The notes: generated by a model from the sequence alone, not told the origin. Counted from the stretch's first letter, positions 36,596 through 46,200 are shown. The stretch: 64,000 bases of DNA from Paracoccus xiamenensis (GCF_011308835.1 NZ_JAAOHY010000002.1:62001-126000), one strand, 5' to 3'. Made by a program: numbers and translations.

Positions 36596-37222
36596 TTATT
36601 TCAGCTCGTTGACCGAGGTGATGACCTTGCCCAACAGACCGTAATCCAGCGCCTCTTGCGTGGTCAGCCAGAAATCGCGCTGGGTGTCCTCTTCGATCTT
36701 CTCGACGCTCTGGCCCGTAGCATCGGCAAAGATCTGGTTCAGACGTTCGCGCATGATACGGACCTGCTCGGCCTGGATCATCATGTCGGACGAGGTGCCG
36801 CGAATCCCGCCCGAGGGCTGGTGCAGCAGGAACCGCGTATTGGGCAGGCAATAGCGGTTTTCCTTCGCCGCACCGACAAAGATCAGCGCCCCGGCCGAGG
36901 CCACCCAGCCCGAACCGATGCAGCGCACGGTGGGGCGGATGAACTTGATCATGTCGTGGATCATGTCGCCGGATTCGACATGACCGCCGGGCGATGAGAT
37001 CATCATGTTGATCGGCGCGTCGCTTTCCTCGGCCAGGGCCAGAAGATGGGCGACAGTGCGCTGCGCCAGCTTGTCATTGATCTCGCCCGCGACGATGACA
37101 TTGCGCGACTTGAAATACAGCTTGCCGATATTGGCCGTGTCGGGCAGGCCAAGGCCTTGTTCTTGCTGACCTTCTTCTTCCCGCTCGTCGTCGTCTTCGT
37201 CATCCAGAACGAATTTCGGCAT
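36596..37222 (-). CDS. ATP-dependent Clp protease proteolytic subunit, ClpP paralogue
   Basis: A 208-residue ClpP-fold serine protease subunit. The triad is conserved: Ser in SGWVASAGAL (about residue 110), His in FLLHQPSGG (about 135) and Asp in EEDTQRDFWL (about 185). The oxyanion-loop glycines are in SSPGGHVESGD. It differs from typical ClpP in an N-terminal tail of about 25 residues dominated by Asp and Glu (DDEDDDEREEE), where ClpP normally has its axial loop. There is no adjacent clpX, so it is probably a second ClpP rather than the main one. It follows grpE by 32 bases. Confidence 0.85.
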   Translation of the reverse strand: MPKFVLDDEDDDEREEEGQQEQGLGLPDTANIGKLYFKSRNVIVAGEINDKLAQRTVAHLLALAEESDAPINMMISSPGGHVESGDMIHDMIKFIRPTVRCIGSGWVASAGALIFVGAAKENRYCLPNTRFLLHQPSGGIRGTSSDMMIQAEQVRIMRERLNQIFADATGQSVEKIEEDTQRDFWLTTQEALDYGLLGKVITSVNELK

Positions 37223-37254
37223 GATATCCTCTTCCTTGGAAAATCGAACCCGGA

Positions 37255-37815
37255 TCAGTTGACCCGGTTGGAGCTGACGCCGACCTTGGCAGGGCGCAGC
37301 AGGCGGTCATGGATCATGAAGCCCGGCTCCATCAGCTGGATGATGTCGCCTGCGGCGGTGTTGGGCAAGGGTGCCTCGAACATGGCCTCATGCAATTGCG
37401 GGTCAAAGCGGGTGCCGACCTCTGGGCGCAGGACGGTAATGCCGTGCTTGCCGAAGACATTGCCAAGCTCGCGCAGGGTCAGCTCCACGCCTTCCAGCAG
37501 GGCGGCATTGGCGCCGCGCTGATCTTCGGGCACGGCGTCGATGGCGCGGTGCAGATAGTCATAGACCGGCAGCAGATCGCGGGCCAAACGCGAGCCGCCA
37601 TATTGTTCGGCGTCGCGGCGTTCCTTATCGGCGCGCTTGCGGGCGTTTTCGGCATCGGCCAACGCGCGCATGAAACGGTCGCGCATCTCGTCACGCTCGG
37701 CGGTCAGGCGTTGAACCTCGTCGCCGGGATCGGCCAGCGGGTCCATGAAATCTTCGTCGAGGGGGAGGTCTTCGGGTGGCAGTCCGCCAGTGTTCTGATC
37801 GCTCATCGTCTTCAT
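37255..37815 (-). CDS. grpE: Nucleotide exchange factor GrpE
   Basis: A 186-residue DnaK co-chaperone that releases ADP. An acidic N-terminus leads into a long coiled coil (about residues 33-75, DEVQRLTAERDEMRDRFMRALADAENARKRA, quoted only in outline), then the four-helix and beta-wing domain with GVELTLRELGNVFGKHGI and the signature RLLRPAKVGVS at the C-terminus. The ATG at 37815 overlaps the hrcA stop by four bases; a second ATG at 37806 (residue 4) is possible. Coupling to hrcA is the classical heat-shock arrangement. Confidence 0.95.
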   Translation of the reverse strand: MKTMSDQNTGGLPPEDLPLDEDFMDPLADPGDEVQRLTAERDEMRDRFMRALADAENARKRADKERRDAEQYGGSRLARDLLPVYDYLHRAIDAVPEDQRGANAALLEGVELTLRELGNVFGKHGITVLRPEVGTRFDPQLHEAMFEAPLPNTAAGDIIQLMEPGFMIHDRLLRPAKVGVSSNRVN

Positions 37816-38867
37816 CCTTTCAAGCCGGACAGCGCGCGCCCGACCAGCTGCGCGGTGTAATCGACAATCGGCACGATGCGCCCGTAATTAAGCCGCGTCG
37901 GACCGATCACACCCACCGCACCAATGATCTTCCGGTCGGAGTTCATATAGGGAGAAACCACCAGAGAGGAACCCGAAAGTGAAAAAAGCTTGTTCTCGGA
38001 ACCGATGAAAATGCGCACCCCGTCGCCGCCTTCGGTCAGATCCAGAAACTGGGCGATGTCGCGCTTGCGTTCCAGGTCGTCAAACAGCACCCGGATGCGG
38101 TCCAGATCGGCGGCTTCGGTCTCGATCAGGTTGGCGCGACCGCGCACGATCAGGCGGGCATCGGTGGCCCCGCTTTCCCAGCTGGCAAAGCCCTGCTCGA
38201 TCAGATCGGCTGCCAGACTGTCCAGTTCCTGCCTGCGGCTGGCGATGTCGCGGGCGACCTGACTGCGCAGCTCGCTGAGCGTGCGGCCCTCGGCGAGTGC
38301 ATTCAGGAAATTCCCGGCCTCGCGCATGGAGGACGGCGTTTGGCCGGCCGGCGGGGTGAACAACCGATTTTCGACCTGCCCGTCGGAAAAGACCAGCACC
38401 ACCAGCGCCCGTTCGGGGCCGAGGCTGACGAATTCGATGTGCCGGATTGGCGCCTCATGCTTGGGCGTCAGCACCAAACTGGCGCCGTGGGTCATGGATG
38501 ACAGCGCGCCGCCCACCCGGTCCAACAGCGCGCCGATATCCGGCGACCCGCTGCCCAGCGTCTGTTCGATCCGTTCGCGGTCGGTGGGGGCGACCGGGTC
38601 GACCTCCATCAGGCCATCCACAAAGATCCGCAGGCCCGACTGCGTGGGGCGGCGACCGGCCGAAACATGGGGCGCGTCCAGCAGGCCGAGCAGTTCCAGA
38701 TCCTGCATCACATTGCGGATCGTGGCGGCGCTGACGCGTTCGGACATGTCGCGGGTCAGCGTGCGCGAGCCCACCGGCTCTCCGGTTTGCAAATAGGTTT
38801 CGACCACGCGGCGAAACACCTCGCGCGAGCGGTCGTTGAGTTCATCAAGCAGGTGTCGCGTGGTCAT
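37812..38867 (-). CDS. hrcA: Heat-inducible transcription repressor HrcA
   Basis: A 351-residue repressor that binds CIRCE operators of groESL-type operons and is stabilised by GroEL. A winged-helix DNA-binding domain occupies residues 1-80, with [20 protein letters not shown] and [17 protein letters not shown], and the C-terminal HrcA domain includes [21 protein letters not shown]. The reading frame is open to 38975, but the family N-terminus [15 protein letters not shown] starts at 38867. I see no CIRCE element in the 62-bp gap to rph, so this copy is probably not autoregulated that way. Confidence 0.95.
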   Translation of the reverse strand: MTTRHLLDELNDRSREVFRRVVETYLQTGEPVGSRTLTRDMSERVSAATIRNVMQDLELLGLLDAPHVSAGRRPTQSGLRIFVDGLMEVDPVAPTDRERIEQTLGSGSPDIGALLDRVGGALSSMTHGASLVLTPKHEAPIRHIEFVSLGPERALVVLVFSDGQVENRLFTPPAGQTPSSMREAGNFLNALAEGRTLSELRSQVARDIASRRQELDSLAADLIEQGFASWESGATDARLIVRGRANLIETEAADLDRIRVLFDDLERKRDIAQFLDLTEGGDGVRIFIGSENKLFSLSGSSLVVSPYMNSDRKIIGAVGVIGPTRLNYGRIVPIVDYTAQLVGRALSGLKG

Positions 38868-38929
38868 GCGGGCTTGCGTCCGTCCTTTGCTGGCCTGTAA
38901 TGGGGCGCCGAACCAGGAAAGGATATCCG

Positions 38930-39640
38930 ATGCGTCCCTCGGGCAGAAACTTAAGCGAAATGCGGCCGATTTCAATTGAGACCGGCGTCATGCGGCATGC
39001 CGAAGGCTCCTGCCTGATCAAGGTGGGCGGCACGCATGTCTTGTGCAGCGCCTCGATCGAAGAAAAGGCCCCGCCATTCCTGCGCGGCACCGGCCAGGGC
39101 TGGGTCACGGCGGAATATGGCATGCTGCCCCGCGCCACCAACACCCGCAACCGCCGCGAGGCCGCATCTGGCAAGCAGGGCGGGCGCACCGTCGAGATCC
39201 AGCGCCTGATCGGCCGCGCCCTGCGGGCGGGCGTCGACAAGCGCGCCCTGGGTGAGCGCCAGATCGTTGTCGATTGCGATGTCATTCAGGCCGATGGCGG
39301 CACCCGCTGCGCGTCAATCACCGGCGGCTGGGTGGCCCTGCGTCTGGCGGTGAACAAGCTGATCGCCGCCGGGCTGGTCACCTCTGACCCGCTGATCGAC
39401 CACGTCGCCGCCGTGTCCTGCGGGATTTATGCCGGTCAGCCGGTCGTCGATCTGGACTATGCCGAGGATAGCGAGGCCGGCACCGACGGCAATTTCGTCA
39501 TGACCGGCAACGGCCAGCTGATCGAGGTGCAAATGTCGGCAGAAGGCGCGACCTTTAGCCGCGACCAGATGGCGCAGCTGCTGGATCTGGCCGAGGCCGG
39601 CGTGGCGCAACTGGTCGCGGCGCAGAAGGCGGCAATCTGA
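38930..39640 (+). CDS. rph: Ribonuclease PH
   Basis: A 236-residue phosphorolytic 3'-5' exoribonuclease that trims tRNA 3' ends. Hallmarks are MRPSGR at the start, [20 protein letters not shown] near residue 37, the phosphate-binding [20 protein letters not shown] near 75, and [19 protein letters not shown] near 114. The start at 38930 is preceded by AGGAAAGG and yields the conserved N-terminus; an upstream in-frame ATG at 38900 does not. It is divergent from hrcA and heads a five-gene plus-strand run. Its TGA overlaps the rdgB ATG (TGATG). Confidence 0.95.
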   Translation: MRPSGRNLSEMRPISIETGVMRHAEGSCLIKVGGTHVLCSASIEEKAPPFLRGTGQGWVTAEYGMLPRATNTRNRREAASGKQGGRTVEIQRLIGRALRAGVDKRALGERQIVVDCDVIQADGGTRCASITGGWVALRLAVNKLIAAGLVTSDPLIDHVAAVSCGIYAGQPVVDLDYAEDSEAGTDGNFVMTGNGQLIEVQMSAEGATFSRDQMAQLLDLAEAGVAQLVAAQKAAI

Positions 39641-40248
39641 TGCGGCGCTTCGAAGGCAAGAAGCTGCTGGTGGCCACGCATAACGCCGGGAAGCTGGCCG
39701 AGATGCGCGCGCTGCTGGCGCCCTTCGGCGTCGAGGTCGTCGGCGCAGCAGAGATGGGCCTAGCCGAGCCGGTCGAGACCGAGGACAATTTCGTCGGCAA
39801 TGCGCGGATCAAGGCGCATGCCGCCGTCGCCGCGACCGGACTGCCCGCGCTGTCAGATGACAGCGGGATCAGTGTCGATGCCCTTGGCGGCGCGCCCGGC
39901 GTTTATACCGCCGACTGGGCTGAAACCGGCAACGGCCGTGATTTCGGCATGGCCATGGAGCGCACATGGCGCGAGCTGGAAGCTGTGGACGCCCCCCACC
40001 CGCGCAATGCGCAATTCCGCTGCACCTTGGTTCTGGCCTGGCCGGACGGGCATGACGAGGTTTTCGAAGGCGTGCTGCCGGGTCAGGTCACCTGGCCGCC
40101 GCGCGGGGTTGAAGGTCACGGCTATGATCCCATCTTTGTGCCGGATGGCCATGAAATCACGCTGGGCGAGATGAGCCCCGACGCGAAAAACACCCTCAGC
40201 CATCGTGCGATTGCAGTGGCCAAGATGCTGGAGGCGAGTTTTGCATAG
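39640..40248 (+). CDS. rdgB: RdgB/HAM1 non-canonical purine NTP pyrophosphatase
   Basis: A 202-residue house-cleaning enzyme that hydrolyses dITP, ITP and XTP to monophosphates, preventing base-analogue incorporation. The N-terminal substrate motif LLVATHNAGKLAEMRALL (with THNxGK) is intact, followed by TEDNFVGNARIKA near residue 47, the catalytic-Asp motif LPALSDDSGISVDAL near 68, GHGYDPIF near 160 and SHRAIAVAKM near the end. Length is typical. It is translationally coupled to rph and overlaps the TTG start of the ridA gene. Confidence 0.95.
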   Translation: MRRFEGKKLLVATHNAGKLAEMRALLAPFGVEVVGAAEMGLAEPVETEDNFVGNARIKAHAAVAATGLPALSDDSGISVDALGGAPGVYTADWAETGNGRDFGMAMERTWRELEAVDAPHPRNAQFRCTLVLAWPDGHDEVFEGVLPGQVTWPPRGVEGHGYDPIFVPDGHEITLGEMSPDAKNTLSHRAIAVAKMLEASFA

Positions 40249-40615
40249 GATCACAACCGGATCCCCGTTCGAGGCGACGATGGGCTATAGCCGCGCCGTG
40301 GTGAAGGGACCTTGGTGCTTTGTGTCGGGCGTGACCGGCTATGACTATGCAAGCATGAACATGCCTGACGATGTAGCAGAGCAGGCGCAAAACTGCTTTG
40401 CCACGATCCGTCGGGTGTTGGACGAAGCGGGTTTTGACATGGGTGATATCGTGCGTGTGCAATACACGGTGACCGATGCCGGCCTGGTGGATACGATCGT
40501 ACCCGTTCTGGGTGCGCAGTTGGGTCAGATCCGGCCTGCGGCGACTATGGTGGTCGCCGGTCTGATCAAACCGGAAATGAAGATCGAAATCGAAGTGACT
40601 GCGCTGAAAGAATGA
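40241..40615 (+). CDS. RidA family protein
   Basis: A 124-residue RidA/YjgF/UK114-fold protein, of the enamine/imine deaminase superfamily. The best start is TTG at 40241, six bases after a GGAGG, giving MHRITTGSPFEATMGYSRAV; the earlier in-frame start at 40205 would add residues out of family. Family features include FVSGVTGYDY near residue 32, ATIRRVLDEAGFDMGDIVRVQYTV near 58 (quoted in part), and IEIEVTAL at the C-terminus. The classical RidA catalytic Arg region PxxR reads RPAAT here, with Arg present. It overlaps rdgB by eight bases and hemW by four. Confidence 0.85.
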   Translation: MHRITTGSPFEATMGYSRAVVKGPWCFVSGVTGYDYASMNMPDDVAEQAQNCFATIRRVLDEAGFDMGDIVRVQYTVTDAGLVDTIVPVLGAQLGQIRPAATMVVAGLIKPEMKIEIEVTALKE

Positions 40616-41766
40616 TCGAGGACTGGCAGAATGGCGGGTTCGGGCTGTATGTCCATTGGCCATTTTGTGCCTCGAAATGCCCCTATTGCGACTTCAACAG
40701 CCATGTCGCGACATCCATAGATCAGGCGCGTTGGGCCGAGGCCTATCGCGCCGAGATCGCCCGCGTTGGTGCGATGACCTCTGGACGTGTACTGAACAGC
40801 ATCTTCTTTGGTGGCGGCACGCCGTCGCTGATGGCCCCCGATACCGTCGCCGCCGTGCTGGAGGCCGCGCGCGGCGCCTGGACGTTCGCCAATGATATCG
40901 AGATCACCATGGAAGCCAATCCCGGCAGCGTCGAGGCGGGGCGCTTTCGTGGCTATGCCGATGCCGGGGTCAACCGGTTGTCGATGGGTGTGCAGGCCCT
41001 GAACAACACAGATCTGCGGCGACTGGGGCGGATGCATAGCGTGGCCGAGGCGCGCAAGGCCTTTGATCTTGCCCGCACCAGCTTTTCGCGTGTCAGCTTT
41101 GACCTGATCTATGCGCGGCAAGATCAGGACGCGACGGCGTGGCGAGCGGAACTGAACGAGGCGCTTGCGATGGCGGTCGATCATCTGTCGCTGTATCAGC
41201 TCACCATCGAGGACGGGACGGTTTTTGGCGCCCGCCACGCGGCCGGTCACTTGCGCGGCCTTCCAGATGACGATATTGCCGCCGATATGTATTTGGAAAC
41301 ACAGGATATTCTTGGTTCTGCCGGGATGCCTGCCTATGAGGTTTCAAACCACGCCGCACCCGGCAAAGAGTCCCGTCACAATCTGATTTACTGGCGTCAG
41401 GGCGACTGGGCGTCGGTCGGACCAGGTGCACATGGGCGGCTAAGTTTGGCCGCTGGCCGTATCGCGACGGTTGCAGAGCGAACCCCCGGAGGGTGGCTGG
41501 CGTTGGTTGGCGAGAACGGCAGCGGAGATATTGAGCATGAATTGCAGTCCCAAGAAGATCTGGCTTCGGAGTATCTGCTGATGTCGATGCGCCTTGCGGA
41601 AGGCATGGATCTGGGCCGCTATCACGCCAAGGGCGGCGCGCTGGATTCGCGGCGCACCGCGCGCCTGATTGAGAACGGGTTGCTGGAGCTGTCAGACGAC
41701 CGTGCACGGGCGACCGCTGCGGGGCGACCACTGCTGAACTACGTCTTGCGGGAAATGGCGGGCTGA
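40612..41766 (+). CDS. hemW: Radical SAM heme chaperone HemW
   Basis: A 384-residue radical-SAM protein of the HemN-like group now assigned to heme trafficking. The 4Fe-4S motif is CASKCPYCDFN (Cys-x3-Cys-x2-Cys, about residues 18-25) following YVHWPF, which is diagnostic of HemW/HemN. FFGGGTPSLM near residue 63 and ITMEANPGSVE near 98 bind SAM. The extended N-terminal region with the extra Cys of true coproporphyrinogen dehydrogenase HemN is missing, favouring HemW. It starts inside the ridA stop (ATGA) and its TGA overlaps the next ATG. Confidence 0.94.
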   Translation: MIEDWQNGGFGLYVHWPFCASKCPYCDFNSHVATSIDQARWAEAYRAEIARVGAMTSGRVLNSIFFGGGTPSLMAPDTVAAVLEAARGAWTFANDIEITMEANPGSVEAGRFRGYADAGVNRLSMGVQALNNTDLRRLGRMHSVAEARKAFDLARTSFSRVSFDLIYARQDQDATAWRAELNEALAMAVDHLSLYQLTIEDGTVFGARHAAGHLRGLPDDDIAADMYLETQDILGSAGMPAYEVSNHAAPGKESRHNLIYWRQGDWASVGPGAHGRLSLAAGRIATVAERTPGGWLALVGENGSGDIEHELQSQEDLASEYLLMSMRLAEGMDLGRYHAKGGALDSRRTARLIENGLLELSDDRARATAAGRPLLNYVLREMAG

Positions 41767-42119
41767 TGCGGGTGCTTTATCTTGGTATCGGCTGGCTGGC
41801 CGTGGGCTTCGCATTCGTCGGGGTCTTCCTGCCGATCCTGCCAACGGTTCCGTTCCTGCTGATCGCGCTGTGGGCCTTTGGCCGTTCTTCCGAGCGGCTG
41901 CGGGCACGGCTTCTGGCTGATCCGGTATTCGGCCCGGATATTCGTCGTTGGCAAGAACGCGGCGCGATCCGCCGGTCTGCCAAGGTTCTGTCACTGACTG
42001 CCATGACGGCAAGCGTCGCGCTTTCGCTGGCGATAGGCGTCCCACCGCAGGCGGTCACCATTCAGGCAGCAGTCCTGACCGCCGTAGGCCTGTTCATTCT
42101 ATCCCGCCCTGAAGCTTAG
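41766..42119 (+). CDS. YbaN/DUF454 family small membrane protein
   Basis: A 117-residue membrane protein matching the DUF454/YbaN family, whose function is unknown. An N-terminal helical hairpin contains the family motif GVFLPILPTVPFLLIALWAF (about residues 19-38). A cytoplasmic stretch with RLLADPVFGPDIRRWQERGAI follows, then a C-terminal helix pair. It is the last gene of the rph operon, coupled to hemW by TGATG. Its TAG and the TAA of convergent parB share bases within TTAG, so the two transcription units abut without a spacer. Confidence 0.88.
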   Translation: MRVLYLGIGWLAVGFAFVGVFLPILPTVPFLLIALWAFGRSSERLRARLLADPVFGPDIRRWQERGAIRRSAKVLSLTAMTASVALSLAIGVPPQAVTIQAAVLTAVGLFILSRPEA

Positions 42120-43000
42120 GCGTTGCCTGCCAGCATCTGGCAGAGCCGATCGAGCTGATCCAGATCCTTATAGGTGATTACCAGCTGGCCACCATCCGCG
42201 CCCGCATGCTTGATCTGGACCCGCATTTTCAACGTCGCGCTCAGATCCCCTTCCAATGCGCGGGTGTCGGCGTCTTTTTCAGCCGCGCTGCGTGGCTTGG
42301 CGGGCTTGGTCGATTTCTCGCGCATAAGCGATTCGACTTCGCGCACGGACAGGTCCTTGTCGATGATCTTCCGTGCGATCACGGTCGGGTTTTCCGCCGT
42401 CACCAATGCCCGCGCGTGTCCGGCCGATAGCTTTTCTTCGCGCACCCATTCCTGGACCTGATCAGGCAGGTTCAGCAGACGCAGAAGGTTGGCAATATGG
42501 CTGCGGCTTTTGCCAAGCGCCTCGGCCAGCTTTTCCTGGGTGTGGCCAAAGCGGGTCATCAGCTGACGATAGGACGCCGCCTCATCAATGGCGTTCAAAT
42601 CGGCGCGCTGGATGTTTTCGATAATGGCAACCTCCAGCATCTCCGCATCGCTGAAGTCGCGGATGATGACGGGAAGTTCGTGCACCTGGGCAATTTGCGA
42701 CGCCCGCCAGCGGCGTTCGCCAGCCACGATCTGATAGATATTGGCGTCCTGAGGGTGACGGCGGACGATCAGCGGCTGAATGACGCCCCGCGTCCTTATG
42801 GAGTCAGCCAGCTCGGACAGCGCCGTCTGGTCGAAAATTCGACGTGGCTGATCGGGGTTAGGCGCAATCTGCTCAGTCGGGATAAGCATTGTTCCCTCGC
42901 GCGGGCCAGCGTCACGGGCGGCAGGCGCTTCGTCGGTCTGGAGATCCGCCATCAGTGCCGAAAGGCCGCGGCCTAGGCTGCTGCGTTTGTTCTGGCTCAT
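42116..43000 (-). CDS. parB: Chromosome partitioning protein ParB
   Basis: A 294-residue CTPase/DNA-binding partition protein. The N-terminus KRSSLGRGLSALMADL carries the ParA-interacting region. The ParB/Sulfiredoxin domain has GVIQPLIVRR and YQIVAGERRWRASQIA (the GERRxR CTP motif, about residue 100). The helix-turn-helix EKLAEALGKSRSHIANLLRLL near 155 recognises parS, and a C-terminal dimerisation domain closes the protein. Two perfect parS sites lie 1.3 and 3.2 kb upstream of its start. It overlaps parA by four bases. Confidence 0.97.
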   Translation of the reverse strand: MSQNKRSSLGRGLSALMADLQTDEAPAARDAGPREGTMLIPTEQIAPNPDQPRRIFDQTALSELADSIRTRGVIQPLIVRRHPQDANIYQIVAGERRWRASQIAQVHELPVIIRDFSDAEMLEVAIIENIQRADLNAIDEAASYRQLMTRFGHTQEKLAEALGKSRSHIANLLRLLNLPDQVQEWVREEKLSAGHARALVTAENPTVIARKIIDKDLSVREVESLMREKSTKPAKPRSAAEKDADTRALEGDLSATLKMRVQIKHAGADGGQLVITYKDLDQLDRLCQMLAGNA

Positions 43001-43776
43001 TGGTGCATCTCCTTCTGGCGGACGAGAAATTCCTCGGTCAGCGCGCTATAAGCGCGGCTGCCGGTTGAGTTCGGATCATAGGCAATCACAGGAAGCCCAT
43101 GAGAGGGCGCTTCGGAAATACGGACGTTGCGGGGGATGACCGTATTATAGACCAGCTCTCCCAGAGTCGCGCGGGCATCTGCTTCGACCTGTTGGGAGAG
43201 GTTGTTGCGGCCGTCATACATCGTCAGCACCACGCCATCCAGACGGAGGTCGGGGTTGGCGTTCTGACGAACCTCGCGCACGGTCATCAGCAACTGGGAA
43301 AGCCCTTCGAGCGCGTAGAACTCTGCCTGCAACGGCACGAGAACAGAATCTGCGGCGACAAGCGCGTTTACAGTGAGCAGACCCAGGGCAGGCGGACAAT
43401 CAATGAGGATGTAATCCTGATCATTCGCTTGATCCAGGACGGACTTTAGCAGCCTGACCCGCTCGCGCCGATTGGCGAAATCAATATCGCCAGAGCTGAG
43501 GTCCGGCGTCGAAGGGACCAGCGACAGGTTCTCGACACTGGTTGGCAGGGTCGCTTCGGCAAGATCATAGCGCCCGGCCAAAAGGTCATAGGAGGTCGCG
43601 TTGCGTCCCTTGACGGGGCAGCCAACACCCGTCGAAGCGTTGCCCTGCGGATCAAGGTCGATGATGAGTGTCGTATGTCCCTGCCCCGCGAGGCAGGCAC
43701 CGAGATTAACGGCGGTCGTCGTCTTGCCGACGCCACCCTTCTGATTGGCAACAGCGATGACGGTGGGACTAGGCAT
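42997..43776 (-). CDS. parA: Chromosome partitioning ATPase ParA (Soj)
   Basis: A 259-residue deviant-Walker ATPase that forms the nucleoid-bound gradient moving ParB-parS complexes. The P-loop VANQKGGVGKTTTAVNLG (about residues 8-25) has the signature first Lys, Walker B is YILIDCPPALG near residue 120, and LIIDLDPQGNAS lies near 38. Without an N-terminal DNA-binding extension it is the chromosomal Soj type rather than plasmid ParA with an operator-binding domain. It overlaps rsmG by eight bases and parB by four. Confidence 0.97.
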   Translation of the reverse strand: MPSPTVIAVANQKGGVGKTTTAVNLGACLAGQGHTTLIIDLDPQGNASTGVGCPVKGRNATSYDLLAGRYDLAEATLPTSVENLSLVPSTPDLSSGDIDFANRRERVRLLKSVLDQANDQDYILIDCPPALGLLTVNALVAADSVLVPLQAEFYALEGLSQLLMTVREVRQNANPDLRLDGVVLTMYDGRNNLSQQVEADARATLGELVYNTVIPRNVRISEAPSHGLPVIAYDPNSTGSRAYSALTEEFLVRQKEMHQ

Positions 43777-44362
43777 TGGGCTCGATCTTCCTCAACTTCA
43801 TGGCCACCGATTCTGCGTCGGTGATGCTTGGATAGGTCTCGATGTCAAACGACCAGGTTGCCCGCGCAGCCTCGACCTCTTGCTGCCACGTGCGTCCCTT
43901 CAATAGCCAAGCCTCACCAGTGCTGGCAAGCTGCGCTGCAATCATTGGAAGAAGATCCTTCAATGGTGCCAGCGCACGGGCACTGACGAAACTGAACTGC
44001 CCCTGTTCAAGCTGTTCAATCCGCGCGGGTTTTATGGTGACGTTGTCGAGCTGAAGCTCTCGTCGGACTGTGGTCAGGAAAGCGGACTTTCGCCGGTCGC
44101 TTTCGACCAATGTCACCGGCAGCGACTGCTTACGGCCGAGAATTGCAATCACGATTCCGGGCAGACCGCCGCCGCTTCCAAGATCAAGCCAGCTGCCGCT
44201 TTTTGGGGCCGCATGCGTAAAAAGCTGGGCCGAATCGTCGATGTGACGATAGCGAAGGTCCGGCAAGGTACCCGGCGCCACCAGATTTATTGTGGGATTC
44301 CATTTGGCAATCAGATCGGCATAGCGCGCAAGCATTGCGTCCGTTTCACGTGAAACATCCAT
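43769..44362 (-). CDS. rsmG: 16S rRNA (guanine-527-N7)-methyltransferase RsmG (GidB)
   Basis: A 197-residue class-I SAM methyltransferase modifying G527 of 16S rRNA. The N-terminal helices contain YADLIAKWNPTINLVAPGTL. The SAM-binding motif is LDLGSGGGLPGIVIAI near residue 60, followed by VESDRRKSAFL near 88 and FVSARALAPLKDLL near 130. Residues 3-7, VSRET, are encoded by the parS palindrome at 44343-44356. The start shares a base with the mnmG stop (TGATG), so translation of the four-gene string mnmG-rsmG-parA-parB is coupled. Confidence 0.96.
   Translation of the reverse strand: MDVSRETDAMLARYADLIAKWNPTINLVAPGTLPDLRYRHIDDSAQLFTHAAPKSGSWLDLGSGGGLPGIVIAILGRKQSLPVTLVESDRRKSAFLTTVRRELQLDNVTIKPARIEQLEQGQFSFVSARALAPLKDLLPMIAAQLASTGEAWLLKGRTWQQEVEAARATWSFDIETYPSITDAESVAMKLRKIEPNA
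44343..44356. other. parS centromere site 1 (inside the start of rsmG)
   Basis: GTTTCACGTGAAAC, a perfect 14-bp palindrome identical to the core of the bacterial parS consensus, with one outer position (A at 44357) also matching. It is embedded in codons 3-7 of rsmG. Adjacent parAB genes make ParB binding very likely. Confidence 0.92.
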
Positions 44363-46200
44363 TACGCGCGGCTCGCGCGCCGACTGGACGCAATCAAAAG
44401 CGACAGCGCCGCTGGCGTCATCCCTTCAATGCGCGCCGCAGAGGCGATCGTTTCCGGTCGCAGTGCCGTTAGCTTTCCTTGCAGTTCCTTGGACAAGCCG
44501 GATAGCGCTGCATAGTCGAAATCGCGTGGCAAAGCAGCCGCTTCGTCGCGCTTCAGGGCGAGCGCTTCACGACGCTGCCGCTCTTCATATTGCGCATAGG
44601 TGGCGTCGATCTTGACCTGCTTCCTGGTCAGGTCGTCGAAATCAGGGATTGCGGGGTCGATAATGGCCAGCGTCTCGAAACCAACATCAACGCCAGAGAG
44701 AAGTTCGAATGCCGTCCGTCGCCGTCCGTCACGGCCTGTTGGGATGCCAGCTGCGGACAGTTCCTTGCCGCCATAGCTGCGCGCTTCCAGATCAGCCCGC
44801 GCGGCGGACAGCCGATCCATCTTCTGATCAAAATGCTGCTTACGTTCCGGGCCTACGCAACCAAGCGCCATTGCACGCGGCGTTAGCCGCTGATCCGCAT
44901 TGTCGGCCCGCAACGATAGCCGATACTCGGCGCGTGAGGTGAACATGCGGTAAGGTTCTGTCGCACCCCGCGTCGTCAGGTCATCAATCATCACCCCGAT
45001 ATAGGAATCGGCCCGCGAGAAATGTACCGGTTCCTCACTGGACGCATTCAGACCCGCAGCAAGGCCTTGCGCCCCTGCCTCTTCATAGCCGGTGGTTCCG
45101 TTGATCTGGCCGGCCAGATAAAAGCCGTCGACCTCGCGCAGTTGCAGACCACGATCCAGCGAACGGGGGTCGACGTAATCATATTCCACGGCATAGCCAG
45201 GCTGCAGGATTGCGGCGCTCTCCAGCCCCATGATGGAGCGAATATACGCCTCCTGAACGTCAACCGGCAATGATGTCGAAATTCCGTTTGGATAGATCAC
45301 GTCGGTGGTCAAACCCTCAGGTTCCAAGAAGATCTGATGGGAATCCTTGTCCGCAAAGCGATGAATCTTGTCCTCGATCGAGGGGCAATAGCGTGGGCCG
45401 ACCCCTTCGATTTTTCCGCCATACATGGCCGAACGCGACAAGTTGCGGCGGATAATATCGTGGGTTGCCTCGTTCGTATGGGTAACGCCGCAGTTGATCT
45501 GCCGCAGGCTAACGGCAGTCGACATGAAGGACAGCAACTCCGGTTCGTCGTCGCCCGGCTGCTGACCAAGGAGATCCCAGTTGATCGTCTTCCCATCCAG
45601 CCTCGGTGGCGTCCCAGTCTTGAGACGGCCGAAAGACACTCCGAGGTCGCGCATAACCGCAGCAAGGCGCGACGACGTCCCGTCGCCCCAACGGCCGGCG
45701 GGGCGGCTTTCCTCGCCGATATGGATCAGCCCATTCAGGAAGGTGCCCGTGGTCAGGATAACGCGCGGCGCCAAGATCTTCTGATCTCCCACCATGACGC
45801 CATTAATCCGTCCGGAAGAGATGAGCAGATCTGTGACTTCACCGAGTACAACCTCCAGCCCTGAAATGGCACTCACGGCACGGTTCGCAGCAGCACGATA
45901 GGCCTGTCGATCCGCCTGCGTCCGAGGCCCCTGCACTGCCGGCCCCTTGCGACGGTTCAACAGCCTGAACTGTATGCCCGCAGCGTCGGCCAACCGCCCC
46001 ATCAGCCCATCCATGGCGTCAATCTCGCGCACCAAATGGCCCTTCCCCAGGCCACCGATGGCGGGATTGCACGACATCGTTCCAAGATCCTGCTTCGACA
46101 TTGTCACCAATGCGACAGCTTTGCCCATCCGCGCAGCTGCCGCGGCGGCTTCGGTGCCGGCATGCCCGGCGCCAATGACGATCACATCGTAATGTTTCAC
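44362..46200 (-). CDS. mnmG: tRNA uridine-5-carboxymethylaminomethyl modification enzyme MnmG (GidA)
   Basis: A 612-residue FAD enzyme that, with MnmE, installs the carboxymethylaminomethyl group at wobble U34. The dinucleotide motif [19 protein letters not shown] (about residues 7-25) opens the protein. [20 protein letters not shown] (about 45) and [17 protein letters not shown] (about 375) are MnmG signatures. The start codon is GTG at 46200, lying inside the parS palindrome at 46193-46208, with AGGGA about nine bases upstream. mnmE ends 12 bases before it. Confidence 0.97.
   Translation of the reverse strand: MKHYDVIVIGAGHAGTEAAAAAARMGKAVALVTMSKQDLGTMSCNPAIGGLGKGHLVREIDAMDGLMGRLADAAGIQFRLLNRRKGPAVQGPRTQADRQAYRAAANRAVSAISGLEVVLGEVTDLLISSGRINGVMVGDQKILAPRVILTTGTFLNGLIHIGEESRPAGRWGDGTSSRLAAVMRDLGVSFGRLKTGTPPRLDGKTINWDLLGQQPGDDEPELLSFMSTAVSLRQINCGVTHTNEATHDIIRRNLSRSAMYGGKIEGVGPRYCPSIEDKIHRFADKDSHQIFLEPEGLTTDVIYPNGISTSLPVDVQEAYIRSIMGLESAAILQPGYAVEYDYVDPRSLDRGLQLREVDGFYLAGQINGTTGYEEAGAQGLAAGLNASSEEPVHFSRADSYIGVMIDDLTTRGATEPYRMFTSRAEYRLSLRADNADQRLTPRAMALGCVGPERKQHFDQKMDRLSAARADLEARSYGGKELSAAGIPTGRDGRRRTAFELLSGVDVGFETLAIIDPAIPDFDDLTRKQVKIDATYAQYEERQRREALALKRDEAAALPRDFDYAALSGLSKELQGKLTALRPETIASAARIEGMTPAALSLLIASSRRASRA

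Noticed and set aside
38868..38929. CIRCE operator (TTAGCACTC-N9-GAGTGCTAA) before hrcA
   Set aside because: I looked for it in the hrcA-rph gap and found no match.
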